NCBI RefSeq assembly: GCF_031344055.1
Contig: NZ_JADBEN010000005.1
DNA from: Methylobacillus flagellatus_A
GTDB lineage: Bacteria > Pseudomonadota > Gammaproteobacteria > Burkholderiales > Methylophilaceae
Reading direction: 5' to 3' (one strand)
DNA length: 64,000 nucleotides
Both the position numbers and the translations under genes were made by a program. Below are positions 16,093 through 25,214 of the stretch, piece by piece. The notes under the pieces are model-generated. The model saw only the letters and a list, made by a program, of their open reading frames with translations. It did not search any database and had not been told where the DNA came from. Every line of letters begins with the position of its first letter. Within the stretch, counting starts at the first letter, position 1.

Positions 16093-17112
16093 TCAATGAA
16101 ACAAATAAGCCCAGCGCGTCTGCATCATCGCGCCCACGAACAATATCCAGACCAAGGTCACGGGGATGAACACCTTCCAGCCCAGGCGCATGATCTGGTC
16201 ATAGCGGTAGCGCGGGAAGGTGGCACGGAACCAGAGGAAGAAGAACAGCAAGGCCGCGACCTTGAACAGCAGCCACAAGATGCTGTCGGGCAGGAACGGC
16301 ACAGGCGACAGCCAGCCGCCGAGGAACATCAGCGCCGCGAGCATGGCCACGAGGATCATATTGGCGTATTCCGCCAGGAAGAACACCGCGAACGCCATGC
16401 CGGAATACTCCACATGGAAGCCCGCCACGATTTCCGACTCGCCTTCCGCCACGTCGAACGGCGCCCGGTTGGTCTCCGCCACCGCGCTGATGAAATAGAC
16501 GACGAACAAGGGAAACAACGGCAGCCAGTACCACTCCCAGAAACCGCCAGATTGGGCCAGGACGATCTTGCCCAGGTTGAGGCTGTTGGCAGACATCAAT
16601 ACCCCGACCAGCGCAAACCCCATCGCGATTTCATAGGAAACGATCTGTGCAGCGGAGCGCAGCGACCCGAGGAAGGCGTACTTGGAGTTGGAAGCCCAAC
16701 CCGCAATGATCACGCCGTACACGCCGACAGAGGTCATCGCCAGGATATAGAGCAAGCCTGCGTCGATGTCCGCGAGCACCAAGGTGAGGTCGAACGGCAC
16801 CACGGCCCAGGCTGCCAATGCGGGCGCGATCGCCAGCACCGGGCCGAGCAGGAACAAGGTCCGGTTCGCCGCGCTCGGGATGATGATTTCCTTCATCAGC
16901 AGCTTGATGCCGTCCGCCAATGGCTGCAGCAGGCCGCGATAACCGACACGGTTCGGCCCCAGACGCACCTGCATGAAGCCGATCACCTTGCGTTCGGCCA
17001 AGGTCAGGTAAGCCACGGCGCCCATGAGCGGCAAGACGATGGCAATGATCTTGAGCAGGTTCCAGACCACGGGCCACAGCGGCCCCAGCAAGGTTTGCAC
17101 TTCCGCGATCAT
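16093..17112 (-). CDS. nuoH: NADH-quinone oxidoreductase subunit H
   Basis: 339 residues and eight helices. The signature blocks are ERKVIGFMQVRLGPNRVGYRG, split here as ERKVIGFMQ and LGPNRVGYRG, and AETNRAPFDVAEGESEIVAGF, of which the ETNRAPFD and EGESE parts form the quinone-site loop. NuoH makes the quinone chamber with NuoB and NuoD. Its ATG overlaps the nuoG stop (ATGA). Confidence 0.98.
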   Translation of the reverse strand: MIAEVQTLLGPLWPVVWNLLKIIAIVLPLMGAVAYLTLAERKVIGFMQVRLGPNRVGYRGLLQPLADGIKLLMKEIIIPSAANRTLFLLGPVLAIAPALAAWAVVPFDLTLVLADIDAGLLYILAMTSVGVYGVIIAGWASNSKYAFLGSLRSAAQIVSYEIAMGFALVGVLMSANSLNLGKIVLAQSGGFWEWYWLPLFPLFVVYFISAVAETNRAPFDVAEGESEIVAGFHVEYSGMAFAVFFLAEYANMILVAMLAALMFLGGWLSPVPFLPDSILWLLFKVAALLFFFLWFRATFPRYRYDQIMRLGWKVFIPVTLVWILFVGAMMQTRWAYLFH

Positions 17113-19535
17113 GCGGCCACCTCATCAGCCGGCTGTTCGACGGGAATCCGCTCTACCGTGATCTCACCGAGCAAATCGCCCAAACCCGCCGTTTGAGGCA
17201 AGGCGCCGGGAATCCGCACGCAGCCATGCGGCACACGGATATCCGCATGCGCTTCCAGCACGGCGCTGCCTTCGCCTTGCCTGACGAGGATGCGCTCGCC
17301 TTCCTTGATGCCCAGTTTCTGCATCTGCTCAGGATGCAGCGCAGCCAGCACCGCCTTCGCTACCTGGCGCGTCTTCTGCAAAGGCGGCGAACGACGGACA
17401 ATGCCGTCGGACTGGAATTGCGGAATCTCGCCCACGCGCTGCAAATCGCTATCCAGCTTGACCTTGATCTCGACATCGATCAGCTCGCGCAGGTTGTTGT
17501 TCAAGGTGCGCCAGACAACCGCCGAAGGCTTCTCGCCGCCGAAGATCTCGTCCTTGATCTGCTCGGTGCTGTCAAAATCGAAATGACCCACGCCGGCAAG
17601 ATTGCCCAATACGCGCAGCACCTTCCAGCCGGGGCGCGCCTCGGCCAATGCCTTGGTCACGGCGGTAAAGCTCTGCACCCTGCCCTCCATGCTCATGAAA
17701 GTGCCGGAGGTTTCGGTAAACGGCGCGATGGGCAAGAGGATGTCGGCATCCCGCTCCAGCGCTTCCGACTTGTACGCGGTCAATGCCACCACGCACTCCG
17801 CCTGCTGCAACGCATTTCTCGCCAGGCTGGGGTTATGGCAATCCAGCTCGGGCTCCACATTGACCAGCATATAGGCCTTGCGCGGCGACTCCAGCATGGT
17901 GCGGGCGTTCAGGCCGCCCGCCTTGGGCATCGCGCCGACCAGGTTGGCGCCGACGCTGTTTGCGCCGGCACTCAACACGCCGAAAGTCGCGCCGCACAAG
18001 GAGGCGATCGCTTCGGCCAGACTGAATATTTCGGTATAGCGCGGATGATGCTGGGAAATATTGCCCAGGAACACGGCGGAGCGGGGGCTGATCAAGTCCA
18101 TGGTTTCGCCATGGCCGGTCAGGCTCAACGCGATGGCGCGACTGTTGTCCCAGACCCTGACGCCTTCCAGCAATTCGCTCAAGGACTTGGGCAGGCACAG
18201 GGAAAGCCTTTCCATGCCCGAAACGGCCTTGAGTATCTGCGACAGCACATTGACCATGTCGTTCGGCGAGCAGATGGCCTTGTGCTTGATCGGGATCAAA
18301 GGGTCGTCATCCAGCGGGTTCACCACGGAAAGCTCCGCCCCGTTGGCAACCGCGCGGCGGATGCGCTGGGCCAGCAAGGGGTGTTCGTTGCGGAGGTTGC
18401 CGCCGATCACCAGGATGCGGTCCATTTCCTGCACGTCCGGGATGTTGCAACCCATCCAGATCACGCCAAGGCGCTTGCCGTCATGACGGAAGTCGGTGTG
18501 GCGCAGGCGGTAGTCGACATTGTCCGAGCCCAGGCCATGGGCGAACTTGGTGGCGAGATAAGCCTCTTCCATCGTGCTGTTGGGCGAGACCAGCACGCCC
18601 AGCGCGTCCCCGCCCTCGCTGTTCACGATATCCTTGATCTGTCCAGCGGCCAGCTCGAGCGCGGTTTTCCAGTCGGTTTCATGCCAGGCGCCATTGTGCT
18701 TGACCATGGGCACCTTGAGCCGGTCGGGGCTGTTCAATCCTTCGTAGGAAAAACGGTCGCGGTCGGACAGCCAGCATTCGTTGATGGTTTCCTTTTCGCG
18801 CGGCAGCACGCGCAGCACCTTGCCGTCCTTGATATGCACCTCGATATGCGAGCCCAAGCCGTCATGCGGCGCAATGGAGGGACGGCGGATCAGCTCCCAG
18901 CTGCGCGCCGTGTAGCGGAACGGCTTGCTGGTCAGGGCGCCCACCGGGCAAAGGTCGATGATGTTGCCGGAAAGCTCCGAATCGACGCTTTTGTCGACAT
19001 AGGCCGTGATCTCGGCATGTTCGCCGCGGTTGATCAACCCCAGTTCCATCATGCCGCCGACTTCCTTGAGGAAGCGTACGCAGCGGGTGCACTGGATGCA
19101 GCGCGTCATGTCGGTGGATACCAGGGGACCGATGTTCTTGTTGACGACGACGCGCTTTTCCTCAGTGTAGCGCGATGCGGGCGCGCCATAGGCCACCGCG
19201 ATATCCTGCAGGTCGCACTCGCCGCCCTGGTCGCATATCGGGCAATCCAGCGGGTGGTTGATCAGCAGGAACTCCATCACGCTCTGCTGGGCTTCCATCG
19301 CAGCCTTGGAGCGCGTGAATATTTTCATGCCGTCGGCCACGGGTGTGGCGCAGGCTGGCAGCGGCTTGTTGAATTTCTCCACCTGCACCAGGCACATGCG
19401 GCAATTGGCGGCGACGGAAAGTTTTTTGTGATAGCAGAAGCGCGGAATGGCGATGCCCAACTGGTCGGCTGCATCGATGATGGTGGAGCCGTGCTCCACC
19501 TCGACCTGCTTGCCATCTATCTCGACATTAAGCAT
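17109..19535 (-). CDS. nuoG: NADH-quinone oxidoreductase subunit G (Fe-S, molybdopterin-oxidoreductase fold)
   Basis: 808 residues. The N-terminus has a 2Fe-2S ferredoxin domain (CYHKKLSVAANCRMC and ACATPV), then the His-Cys3 cluster site (CPICDQGGECDLQD), then a 4Fe-4S ligand set (CIQCTRCVRF and NIIDLCPVGAL). The remainder is a molybdopterin-oxidoreductase-like fold that in complex I holds no molybdenum. It passes electrons from NuoF towards NuoI. It overlaps nuoF by 8 bp and nuoH by 4 bp. Confidence 0.98.
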   Translation of the reverse strand: MLNVEIDGKQVEVEHGSTIIDAADQLGIAIPRFCYHKKLSVAANCRMCLVQVEKFNKPLPACATPVADGMKIFTRSKAAMEAQQSVMEFLLINHPLDCPICDQGGECDLQDIAVAYGAPASRYTEEKRVVVNKNIGPLVSTDMTRCIQCTRCVRFLKEVGGMMELGLINRGEHAEITAYVDKSVDSELSGNIIDLCPVGALTSKPFRYTARSWELIRRPSIAPHDGLGSHIEVHIKDGKVLRVLPREKETINECWLSDRDRFSYEGLNSPDRLKVPMVKHNGAWHETDWKTALELAAGQIKDIVNSEGGDALGVLVSPNSTMEEAYLATKFAHGLGSDNVDYRLRHTDFRHDGKRLGVIWMGCNIPDVQEMDRILVIGGNLRNEHPLLAQRIRRAVANGAELSVVNPLDDDPLIPIKHKAICSPNDMVNVLSQILKAVSGMERLSLCLPKSLSELLEGVRVWDNSRAIALSLTGHGETMDLISPRSAVFLGNISQHHPRYTEIFSLAEAIASLCGATFGVLSAGANSVGANLVGAMPKAGGLNARTMLESPRKAYMLVNVEPELDCHNPSLARNALQQAECVVALTAYKSEALERDADILLPIAPFTETSGTFMSMEGRVQSFTAVTKALAEARPGWKVLRVLGNLAGVGHFDFDSTEQIKDEIFGGEKPSAVVWRTLNNNLRELIDVEIKVKLDSDLQRVGEIPQFQSDGIVRRSPPLQKTRQVAKAVLAALHPEQMQKLGIKEGERILVRQGEGSAVLEAHADIRVPHGCVRIPGALPQTAGLGDLLGEITVERIPVEQPADEVAA

Positions 19536-20853
19536 AGGCTACCTCTTGCTGCGCCTGGATTCGTCCTGCCAGGCCGTCCTCCACCATGCTGCGGCCATAG
19601 CGGATGTAGTATTCGAATTCGGGGCGGAAATGCTTGATGAAGCTCAACACCGGCGTCGCGGCCGCATCGCCCAGCGCGCAAATGGTACGGCCGGAGATAT
19701 TGCTGCTGACGTCGGTCAGCAAGTCCAGGTCTTCCAGCCGGCCTTGCCCGTCGACAATGCGCTTGATGACCCGGTATAGCCAACCCGTGCCTTCTCGGCA
19801 CGGCGTGCATTGCCCGCAAGATTCCTCGAAGAAGAAATAGGACAAGCGCTTGAGGGTTTTCACCATGCAGGTGGTTTCGTCCATGACAATCATGGAGCCG
19901 GCGCCCAAGCTCGAACCCGCCTTGGAAAGACCATCGTAATCCATGGTCGCTCCCATGATGGCTGAAGCTGGTAAAACGGCAGTTGACGGCCCTCCGGGGA
20001 TGACGGCTTTCAACTGACGCCCCTTCCATACACCTCCAGCCAGTGCCAGCAATTCAGCAAAAGGAATGCCCATGTTCACCTCGTAATTCCCGGGCTTGTC
20101 TACGTGGCCCGAGATCGAGAAGATTTTGGTTCCCCCTGAATTGGCGACACCAAGTTCCTGAAAAGCTTGGCCGCCGTGCTCCATGATCCATGGTATCGAC
20201 GTGTATGACTCCGTATTGTTCACATTGGTCGGCTTGCCAAACACGCCGTAGCTGGCAGGAAAAGGCGGCTTGAACCTCGGTTGCCCTTTCTTGCCCTCTA
20301 TCGACTCGATCAATGCAGTCTCCTCGCCACAGATATAAGCGCCGTAGCCGTGTACTGCATATAGATCGAAACTGAAATCGGTGCCGAACAGTCGTTCGCC
20401 GAGATAACCCGCTGCACGCGCCTCGTCGAGCGCCGCCTCGAATATCTCGTAATCCTGCCAGATTTCACCGTGAATATAGTTGTAACCCACCCGCGCGCCC
20501 AAGGTATAGGCTGCGATCGCCATGCCCTCGATGAGCTGATGCGGGTTGTAGCGGATGATGTCCCTGTCCTTGAAGGTGCCAGGCTCGCCCTCATCGGTAT
20601 TGCATACCAAGTACTTGGTGCCGTCGAAATAGCGCGGCATGAAGCTCCACTTGAGGCCAGTTGGGAAACCAGCCCCGCCGCGCCCGCGCAAGCCGGAGAG
20701 CTTGACCTGGCTGATGATCTCGGTGGCCTTGACCTTCTCGGTCACCAGCCGCTTCAGCTGGGCGTAGCCGCCCACCTTGAGATAGGTATCCAGCGACGCA
20801 GGATTCTCCTGCCCGACGGTACGCAGACAAACCAGGGTTTGTGTCGCGCTCAT
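19528..20853 (-). CDS. nuoF: NADH-quinone oxidoreductase subunit F (NADH- and FMN-binding)
   Basis: 441 residues. The NADH/FMN site is GLRGRGGAGFPTGLKW (about residues 53-68), with the second nucleotide motif GAYICGEETALIESIEGK, and the N3 4Fe-4S site is ESCGQCTPCREG with a later Cys in TICALGDAAATP. It is the entry point for NADH electrons. ATGA overlap with nuoE. The central part of the gene (about 19900-20450) seems a little less GC-rich than its neighbours, but the protein is intact. Confidence 0.98.
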   Translation of the reverse strand: MSATQTLVCLRTVGQENPASLDTYLKVGGYAQLKRLVTEKVKATEIISQVKLSGLRGRGGAGFPTGLKWSFMPRYFDGTKYLVCNTDEGEPGTFKDRDIIRYNPHQLIEGMAIAAYTLGARVGYNYIHGEIWQDYEIFEAALDEARAAGYLGERLFGTDFSFDLYAVHGYGAYICGEETALIESIEGKKGQPRFKPPFPASYGVFGKPTNVNNTESYTSIPWIMEHGGQAFQELGVANSGGTKIFSISGHVDKPGNYEVNMGIPFAELLALAGGVWKGRQLKAVIPGGPSTAVLPASAIMGATMDYDGLSKAGSSLGAGSMIVMDETTCMVKTLKRLSYFFFEESCGQCTPCREGTGWLYRVIKRIVDGQGRLEDLDLLTDVSSNISGRTICALGDAAATPVLSFIKHFRPEFEYYIRYGRSMVEDGLAGRIQAQQEVAYA

Positions 20854-21329
20854 TTCTCGAGGCCCTCCAATATCTGGTCCACCTTCTCCGGCGTCAGGAA
20901 CTCATGCATTTCGGTATTGTTGATATGGAACAACGGCGCCCCGCCGCAGCATCCCATGCACTCCCCTTCCTTGAGGGTAAAGCGCGCATCTGCCGTGGTT
21001 TCGTTGAAGCCGATGCCCAGGCGCTTCTGCAAATGCTCCACAATTTCGGCGGAATCGCGCAGCATGCAGGAAATATTGGTGCACACCGTGATCTTGTACT
21101 TGCCGACCGGCTCCAGCTCGTACATGTTGTAGAAGGTCGCCACCTCCAGTGCGGCAATGGCGGGAATGCCAAGGTAGTCGGCTACTTCACTGATGGTTTC
21201 CTTGGAGAGCCAGCCCTTCTCGGTCTGTGCGATCCGCAACGCGGACATCACCGCCGCCTGGCGGTGCTCCGACGGGTATTTGGTCAACTCGCAGTCGATC
21301 TTGGCTAAGGATTCAGCAGACAAACTCAT
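20850..21329 (-). CDS. nuoE: NADH-quinone oxidoreductase subunit E (2Fe-2S, thioredoxin fold)
   Basis: 159 residues. The four cysteine ligands of cluster N1a are seen in CTNISCML (about residues 82-89) and CMGCCGGAP (about 123-131). N-terminal helical bundle followed by a thioredoxin-like fold. Works with NuoF and NuoG as the NADH dehydrogenase module. ATGA overlaps with both nuoD and nuoF show tight translational coupling. Confidence 0.98.
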   Translation of the reverse strand: MSLSAESLAKIDCELTKYPSEHRQAAVMSALRIAQTEKGWLSKETISEVADYLGIPAIAALEVATFYNMYELEPVGKYKITVCTNISCMLRDSAEIVEHLQKRLGIGFNETTADARFTLKEGECMGCCGGAPLFHINNTEMHEFLTPEKVDQILEGLEK

Positions 21330-22579
21330 CGGTCAATTTCTCCGAATACAATATCCTGCGTGCCGATAATCGCCACCAGGTCAGCGATCATGTGGCCGCG
21401 CGTCATTTCGTCCAGCGCAGCCAAGTGAGCAAATCCCGGCGCACGGATTTTCACGCGGTATGGCTTGTTCGCACCGTCGGAAATCAAATATATGCCGAAC
21501 TCGCCCTTGGGATGCTCGACCGCGGCATAGGCTTCGCCCGCAGGGACGTGAAAACCTTCGGTAAACAACTTGAAATGATGGATCAGCGCCTCCATGTCGT
21601 GCTTCATCTCTTCACGGGGCGGGGGCGCAACCTTGGTGTTGCCGCTGATGACCGGTCCAGGGTTCTTGCGCAGCCAGTCTATGCACTGCTTGACGATGCG
21701 GTTGGATTGGCGGAACTCCTCGATGCGCACCAGGTAGCGGTCATAGCAGTCGCCGTTCACGCCTACCGGGATATCGAAATCGAGCCGGTCGTACACCTCG
21801 TAAGGCTGCTTCTTGCGCAAATCCCAGGCAAAACCGCTGCCGCGCAGCATCGGCCCGGTCAACCCCAGCGCCAAGGCGCGCTCGGGCGACACCACGCCTA
21901 TGCCCACGGTACGCTGTTTCCAGATGCGGTTGTCCGTCAGCAATGTTTCATATTCATCGACATAGGCCGGAAAGCGGTCGGTGAAATCCTCGATGAAATC
22001 CAGTAGCGAACCCTGGCGGTTCTCGTTGAGCTGCTTGACGTCTTCCTTGCTGCGCACCGCCGATTCCTCATACTGCGGCATGCGGTCCGGTAGGTCGCGG
22101 TATACGCCGCCTGGGCGGTAATAGGCCGCATGCATGCGCGCGCCGGATACCGCTTCGTAGCAATCGAACAGATCTTCGCGTTCACGGAACGCATAGAGGA
22201 ACACCGTCATCGCGCCTACGTCCAACGCATGCGCGCCCAGCCAGAGCAGGTGGTTGAGGATGCGGGTAATCTCGTCGAACATGACGCGGATGTACTGCGC
22301 GCGCAAAGGCACTTCCAGCCCGAGCAGTTTCTCGATCGCCATGACGTAGGCATGCTCGTTAGCCATCATGGACACATAATCAAGCCGATCCATGTAAGGC
22401 ACGGACTGCAGGTAGGTGCGGTTCTCAGCGAGCTTTTCCGTCCCGCGGTGCAACAGGCCGATATGCGGGTCGGCGCGCTGGATCACCTCGCCGTCAAGCT
22501 CCAGCACCAGCCGCAACACGCCGTGCGCCGCAGGGTGCTGCGGGCCAAAATTCATGGTGTAATTCCTGATTTCAGCCAT
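21326..22579 (-). CDS. nuoD: NADH-quinone oxidoreductase subunit D (49 kDa type)
   Basis: 417 residues, related to the large subunit of NiFe hydrogenases. The N-terminal NFGPQHPAAHGVLR motif includes the quinone-binding His, and GLLHRGTEKLAE and the C-terminal GTQDIVFGEIDR are typical. With NuoB it forms the quinone-reduction site. Separate from nuoC here, as in most betaproteobacteria. It overlaps nuoC by 8 bp and nuoE by 4 bp. Confidence 0.98.
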   Translation of the reverse strand: MAEIRNYTMNFGPQHPAAHGVLRLVLELDGEVIQRADPHIGLLHRGTEKLAENRTYLQSVPYMDRLDYVSMMANEHAYVMAIEKLLGLEVPLRAQYIRVMFDEITRILNHLLWLGAHALDVGAMTVFLYAFREREDLFDCYEAVSGARMHAAYYRPGGVYRDLPDRMPQYEESAVRSKEDVKQLNENRQGSLLDFIEDFTDRFPAYVDEYETLLTDNRIWKQRTVGIGVVSPERALALGLTGPMLRGSGFAWDLRKKQPYEVYDRLDFDIPVGVNGDCYDRYLVRIEEFRQSNRIVKQCIDWLRKNPGPVISGNTKVAPPPREEMKHDMEALIHHFKLFTEGFHVPAGEAYAAVEHPKGEFGIYLISDGANKPYRVKIRAPGFAHLAALDEMTRGHMIADLVAIIGTQDIVFGEIDR

Positions 22580-23165
22580 GATGGAAGCCTTCTTCGCGGA
22601 TCACCCTGGGCACATTGTTGCGCGGGTCTATCGTCACCGGCTGATAGATCACGCGCTGCTGCTCGGGGTCGTAGCGCATTTCCACATTGCCTATCATCGG
22701 GAAATCCTTACGGAACGGGTGGCCGACAAAACCGTAATCCGTCAGCAAGCGGCGCAGGTCGGGATGGCCTTCGTACATAATGCCGAACAAATCGAAGGAC
22801 TCGCGCTCGAACCAATTGGCCGCCGGCCAGACATCCACCACGGTAGGCAATACCGGGAAATCATCGTCCAGGGCGAACACACGCAGGCGCAGCCGCTGGT
22901 TCAAGCTGACAGAAAGAAAATGGTATACCGTGGCATAGCGCAGGCCGGACCACGAACCTTCGCCGTAATCGGCATAATCGACGCCGCACAGGTCGATCAA
23001 TTGCTCGAACTTCAATAGTTTGTGATCGCGCAGCAGGTTGGCCACCTCCAGCAAGCATGGCGCTTTGCACTCGATCGTGATTTCGCCTCCATCTTCCTTG
23101 AGGCGGGTCATGCTTTCCCCGAGCACTTGCTGCAAGTTCTGCTTTAATTGTTCCAGGCGCGTCAT
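22572..23165 (-). CDS. nuoC: NADH-quinone oxidoreductase subunit C (30 kDa type)
   Basis: 197 residues. The family signature is WFERESFDLFGIMYEGHPDLRRLLTDYGFVGHPFRKDFP, seen here as ERESFDLFGI, HPDLRRLLTDYGF and GHPFRKDFP. It is a structural, cofactor-free subunit of the peripheral arm, pairing with NuoD. 11 bp after nuoB; overlaps nuoD by 8 bp. Confidence 0.98.
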   Translation of the reverse strand: MTRLEQLKQNLQQVLGESMTRLKEDGGEITIECKAPCLLEVANLLRDHKLLKFEQLIDLCGVDYADYGEGSWSGLRYATVYHFLSVSLNQRLRLRVFALDDDFPVLPTVVDVWPAANWFERESFDLFGIMYEGHPDLRRLLTDYGFVGHPFRKDFPMIGNVEMRYDPEQQRVIYQPVTIDPRNNVPRVIREEGFHHG

Positions 23166-23176
23166 TGTGTCGGCTC

Positions 23177-23653
23177 TCAGCGGGCTATCGTATTGGTACG
23201 CTTAATCTTGTTCTGCAATTGGATGATGCCGTAGAGCAAGGCCTCGGCAGTCGGCGGGCAGCCTGGGACGTAGACGTCCACGGGCACGATACGGTCGCAC
23301 CCGCGCACGACGGCATAGGAATAGTGATAATAACCGCCGCCATTGGCGCAAGAACCCATCGAGATCACCCAGCGCGGCTCGGCCATCTGGTCATAGACCT
23401 TGCGCAATGCCGGCGCCATCTTGTTGACCAGCGTGCCTGCCACGATCATGACATCGGACTGCCGGGGGCTGGGACGGAACACGATGCCGAAACGGTCAAG
23501 GTCGTAGCGCGCCGCGCCGGCATGCATCATTTCCACCGCGCAGCAAGCCAGCCCGAACGTCATCGGCCACAAGGAGCCGGTGCGGGTATAGTTGATCACC
23601 GTATCCAGCGTGGTGGTCACAAAGCCTTTTTCGAGTACGCCTTCAATGCTCAT
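23177..23653 (-). CDS. nuoB: NADH-quinone oxidoreductase subunit B (N2 cluster)
   Basis: 158 residues. The tandem Cys of cluster N2 is in FGLACCAVEMMH (about residues 34-45), and the remaining ligands are GSCANGGGYYHYSY and VPGCPPTAEAL. N2 gives electrons to quinone at the NuoB-NuoD-NuoH interface. 13 bp after nuoA. Confidence 0.98.
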   Translation of the reverse strand: MSIEGVLEKGFVTTTLDTVINYTRTGSLWPMTFGLACCAVEMMHAGAARYDLDRFGIVFRPSPRQSDVMIVAGTLVNKMAPALRKVYDQMAEPRWVISMGSCANGGGYYHYSYAVVRGCDRIVPVDVYVPGCPPTAEALLYGIIQLQNKIKRTNTIAR

Positions 23654-23666
23654 GCCAGATTACCTC

Positions 23667-24023
23667 TTACTCCCATTCCAGCGCCCCCTTCATCCATTCA
23701 TAGACGAAACCCACGACCAGTATCCCAAGGAAGACCATCATCGCCAGAAAGCCGAACAGGCCGATTTCCTGCAATACGACGGCCCAAGGGAAAAGAAAGG
23801 CGATTTCAAGGTCGAACAGGATGAACAGGATGGCAACCAAGTAGTAGCGCACGTCGAATTTCATACGCGCATCTTCGAACGCTTCAAAGCCGCATTCGTA
23901 AGGAGAATTCTTTTCGGCATCAGGACGGTTGGGAGAAACCAGCTTGCCAAGCACAATAGGAGCGACACCGACACCAAGACCCACAATGATGAACAGCAAT
24001 ATCGGGAAGTAGTTCTCCAGCAC
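23667..24023 (-). CDS. nuoA: NADH-quinone oxidoreductase subunit A
   Basis: 118 residues, three membrane helices, with the cytoplasmic loop SPYECGFEAFEDARMKFDVRYY, of which YECGFEAFE and FDVRYYLVAI are the diagnostic parts. First gene of the complex I operon. The start codon is GTG at 24023 (reads VLENYFPIL), preceded by a weak AGGG. Confidence 0.97.
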   Translation of the reverse strand: MLENYFPILLFIIVGLGVGVAPIVLGKLVSPNRPDAEKNSPYECGFEAFEDARMKFDVRYYLVAILFILFDLEIAFLFPWAVVLQEIGLFGFLAMMVFLGILVVGFVYEWMKGALEWE

Positions 24024-24503
24024 GTTCTAACCCTATACAAATCAGCCTTGAGGAAATCAAGTTCATTCAACTTGACAGCGGTAACGATGCATTCATCATA
24101 CCCCGCATTTGTTAATGAATTGTAACATGAAAATTACAACTAAACAGCCCGGAATGCCGCCACAGGGGCTGATTTTACCATTAGCAATTGTTTCATATGA
24201 TATTTAGTTGCAAATAACCTTATAAAACCAGGGTTAAAATGAAATCAAATTAACTTTTTGTTACAAAAATAACCCCACAAGATACAGGTTATACCCGCAA
24301 AAACCTCAATAGTTCACAGGGATTTCAATTTATTCGTACAAGACGAAAAACGACAGGATTTCCAGACGCCAGCCCGCAAAGCATCGAACACTTCAAAAGA
24401 TCATCAAGCATCAAGAAAAAGTGATTCAGCGGCAACAATACTTCCTGTTGCAACACCGCCTAAAGAGGGAAGGCGGGACGAAGGACAGACCGGAAACATC
24501 AAG
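24024..24503 (-). promoter_or_regulatory. nuoA upstream region (promoter expected)
   Basis: About 480 bp without a convincing gene, A/T-rich between 24110 and 24350. On the minus strand TATGAT (24095-24100) about 72 bases before nuoA is the best -10 candidate; its -35 partner is weak. No clear operator or riboswitch was recognised. The length is long for a plain promoter, so a regulated leader or a second promoter is possible. Confidence 0.35.
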
Positions 24504-24640
24504 AAAAAACAGGCCCGGAGGGCCTGTATGAGTTTGGAAGATTCAATGCGTGCAATCGCATTGATGAACATGGTATTGCCGCCATATTTCACTTGAATGA
24601 AACAAGGACTAGTCCATTTCATCAAGCAAACAACTGCCGC
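24504..24640 (-). ncRNA. Candidate small RNA: consecutive hairpins ending in a Rho-independent terminator
   Basis: Between the tRNA-Leu terminator and the nuoA leader, read on the minus strand: hairpin 1 at 24626-24592 (CTTGATGAAA with TTTCATTCAAG, one bulged base), hairpin 2 at 24564-24543 (TCAATGCG/CGCATTGA, 8 bp perfect, 6-base loop), and a terminator at 24527-24504 (ACAGGCCC/GGGCCTGT followed by TTTTTT). No good protein-coding gene occupies the interval, so the terminator needs its own transcript. A further short stem (GGCCTT/AAGGCC, 24672-24648) lies just upstream and may mark the 5' end or a promoter element. Alternative: a terminated leader or attenuator for nuoA. Confidence 0.5.
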
Positions 24641-24675
24641 CTCGCATGGCCTTCTTAACAGCAATTAAGGCCAAT

Positions 24676-24711
24676 AAAAAACCCGCGCAACACTAGGTTA
24701 ATGCGGGTTTT
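24676..24711 (-). terminator. Rho-independent terminator after tRNA-Leu
   Basis: Stem AAAACCCGC/GCGGGTTTT (24678-24686 with 24703-24711) and a T-rich tail on the minus strand, 23 bases after the tRNA 3' end. It closes the tpiA-secG-tRNA-Leu unit. Confidence 0.85.
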
Positions 24712-24733
24712 ACGATCGATTTCTCGATTTATT

Positions 24734-24818
24734 TGGTGCCGACGGTGAGACTCGAACTCACACGGCTTTCGCCACTACCCCCTCAAGATAGCGTGTCTAC
24801 CAATTCCACCACGACGGC
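24734..24818 (-). tRNA. tRNA-Leu (anticodon GAG)
   Basis: 85 bases with an encoded 3' CCA. It has the class II shape: acceptor GCCGTCG pairs with the strand before ACCA, D-arm GGTGGAATTGGTAGACACGC (GG, TTGGTAGA), anticodon stem CTATC/GGTAG with loop TTGAGGG giving GAG, a variable arm TGGCGAAAGCC, and T-arm GTGAGTTCGAGTCTCAC. It decodes CUC and CUU. The position between secG and the nuo operon is common in betaproteobacteria. Confidence 0.97.
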
Positions 24819-24845
24819 AATGGGCTCACGCCCGAAAACTTTTAA

Positions 24846-25181
24846 TTACTGAGGTACGTCCTTTGCCGATGTAGGTTCAGCAGGCTTGGGCACATCAGAA
24901 ACAGGAGCGGATTTTACCACGGACTTCTGCACCACGCTGCCTTGTTCAGAACGGTGGCTGGCCAAGTATGCAAGGCTCATGCTGGTCACGAAAAAGATCG
25001 CGACGCAGATGGCGGTTGCACGGCTCATGAAGTTGGATGAGCCGCTGACACCAAACAGGCTGCCCGAAGCGCCGCTACCAAACGCAGCGCCCATGTCGGC
25101 ACCCTTGCCATGCTGCAACAATACCAAGCCCACTACGCCCAGCGCTGCGATCACATGAATGACGGTTACGATTGTTTCCAT
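24846..25181 (-). CDS. secG: Preprotein translocase subunit SecG
   Basis: 111 residues. Two membrane helices (about 4-21 and 54-72) flank the family signature LLQHGKGADMGAAFGSG (about 22-38), and the C-terminus is a low-complexity Pro/Ala/Ser tail (SVVQKSVVKSAPVSDVPKPAEP). SecG assists SecYE in protein export at the inner membrane. It lies 33 bp after tpiA and 27 bp before tRNA-Leu, in the same direction. Confidence 0.96.
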   Translation of the reverse strand: METIVTVIHVIAALGVVGLVLLQHGKGADMGAAFGSGASGSLFGVSGSSNFMSRATAICVAIFFVTSMSLAYLASHRSEQGSVVQKSVVKSAPVSDVPKPAEPTSAKDVPQ

Positions 25182-25214
25182 TTTCTCTTTTAAATCCCCT
25201 GCCCGGCTGTAGAA

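Noticed and set aside
17193..19637. 814-codon open frame opposite nuoG
   Set aside because: Antisense shadow of a GC-rich gene; rich in His, Gln and Arg, with no family features. The same applies to the long plus-strand frames opposite nuoM (10851-12299) and nuoH (16096-17196).
24404..24664. 86-codon minus-strand frame across the candidate small RNA
   Set aside because: It runs through the terminator hairpin, has no good ribosome-binding site and no family likeness. A short leader peptide starting at the internal ATG near 24572 cannot be ruled out.
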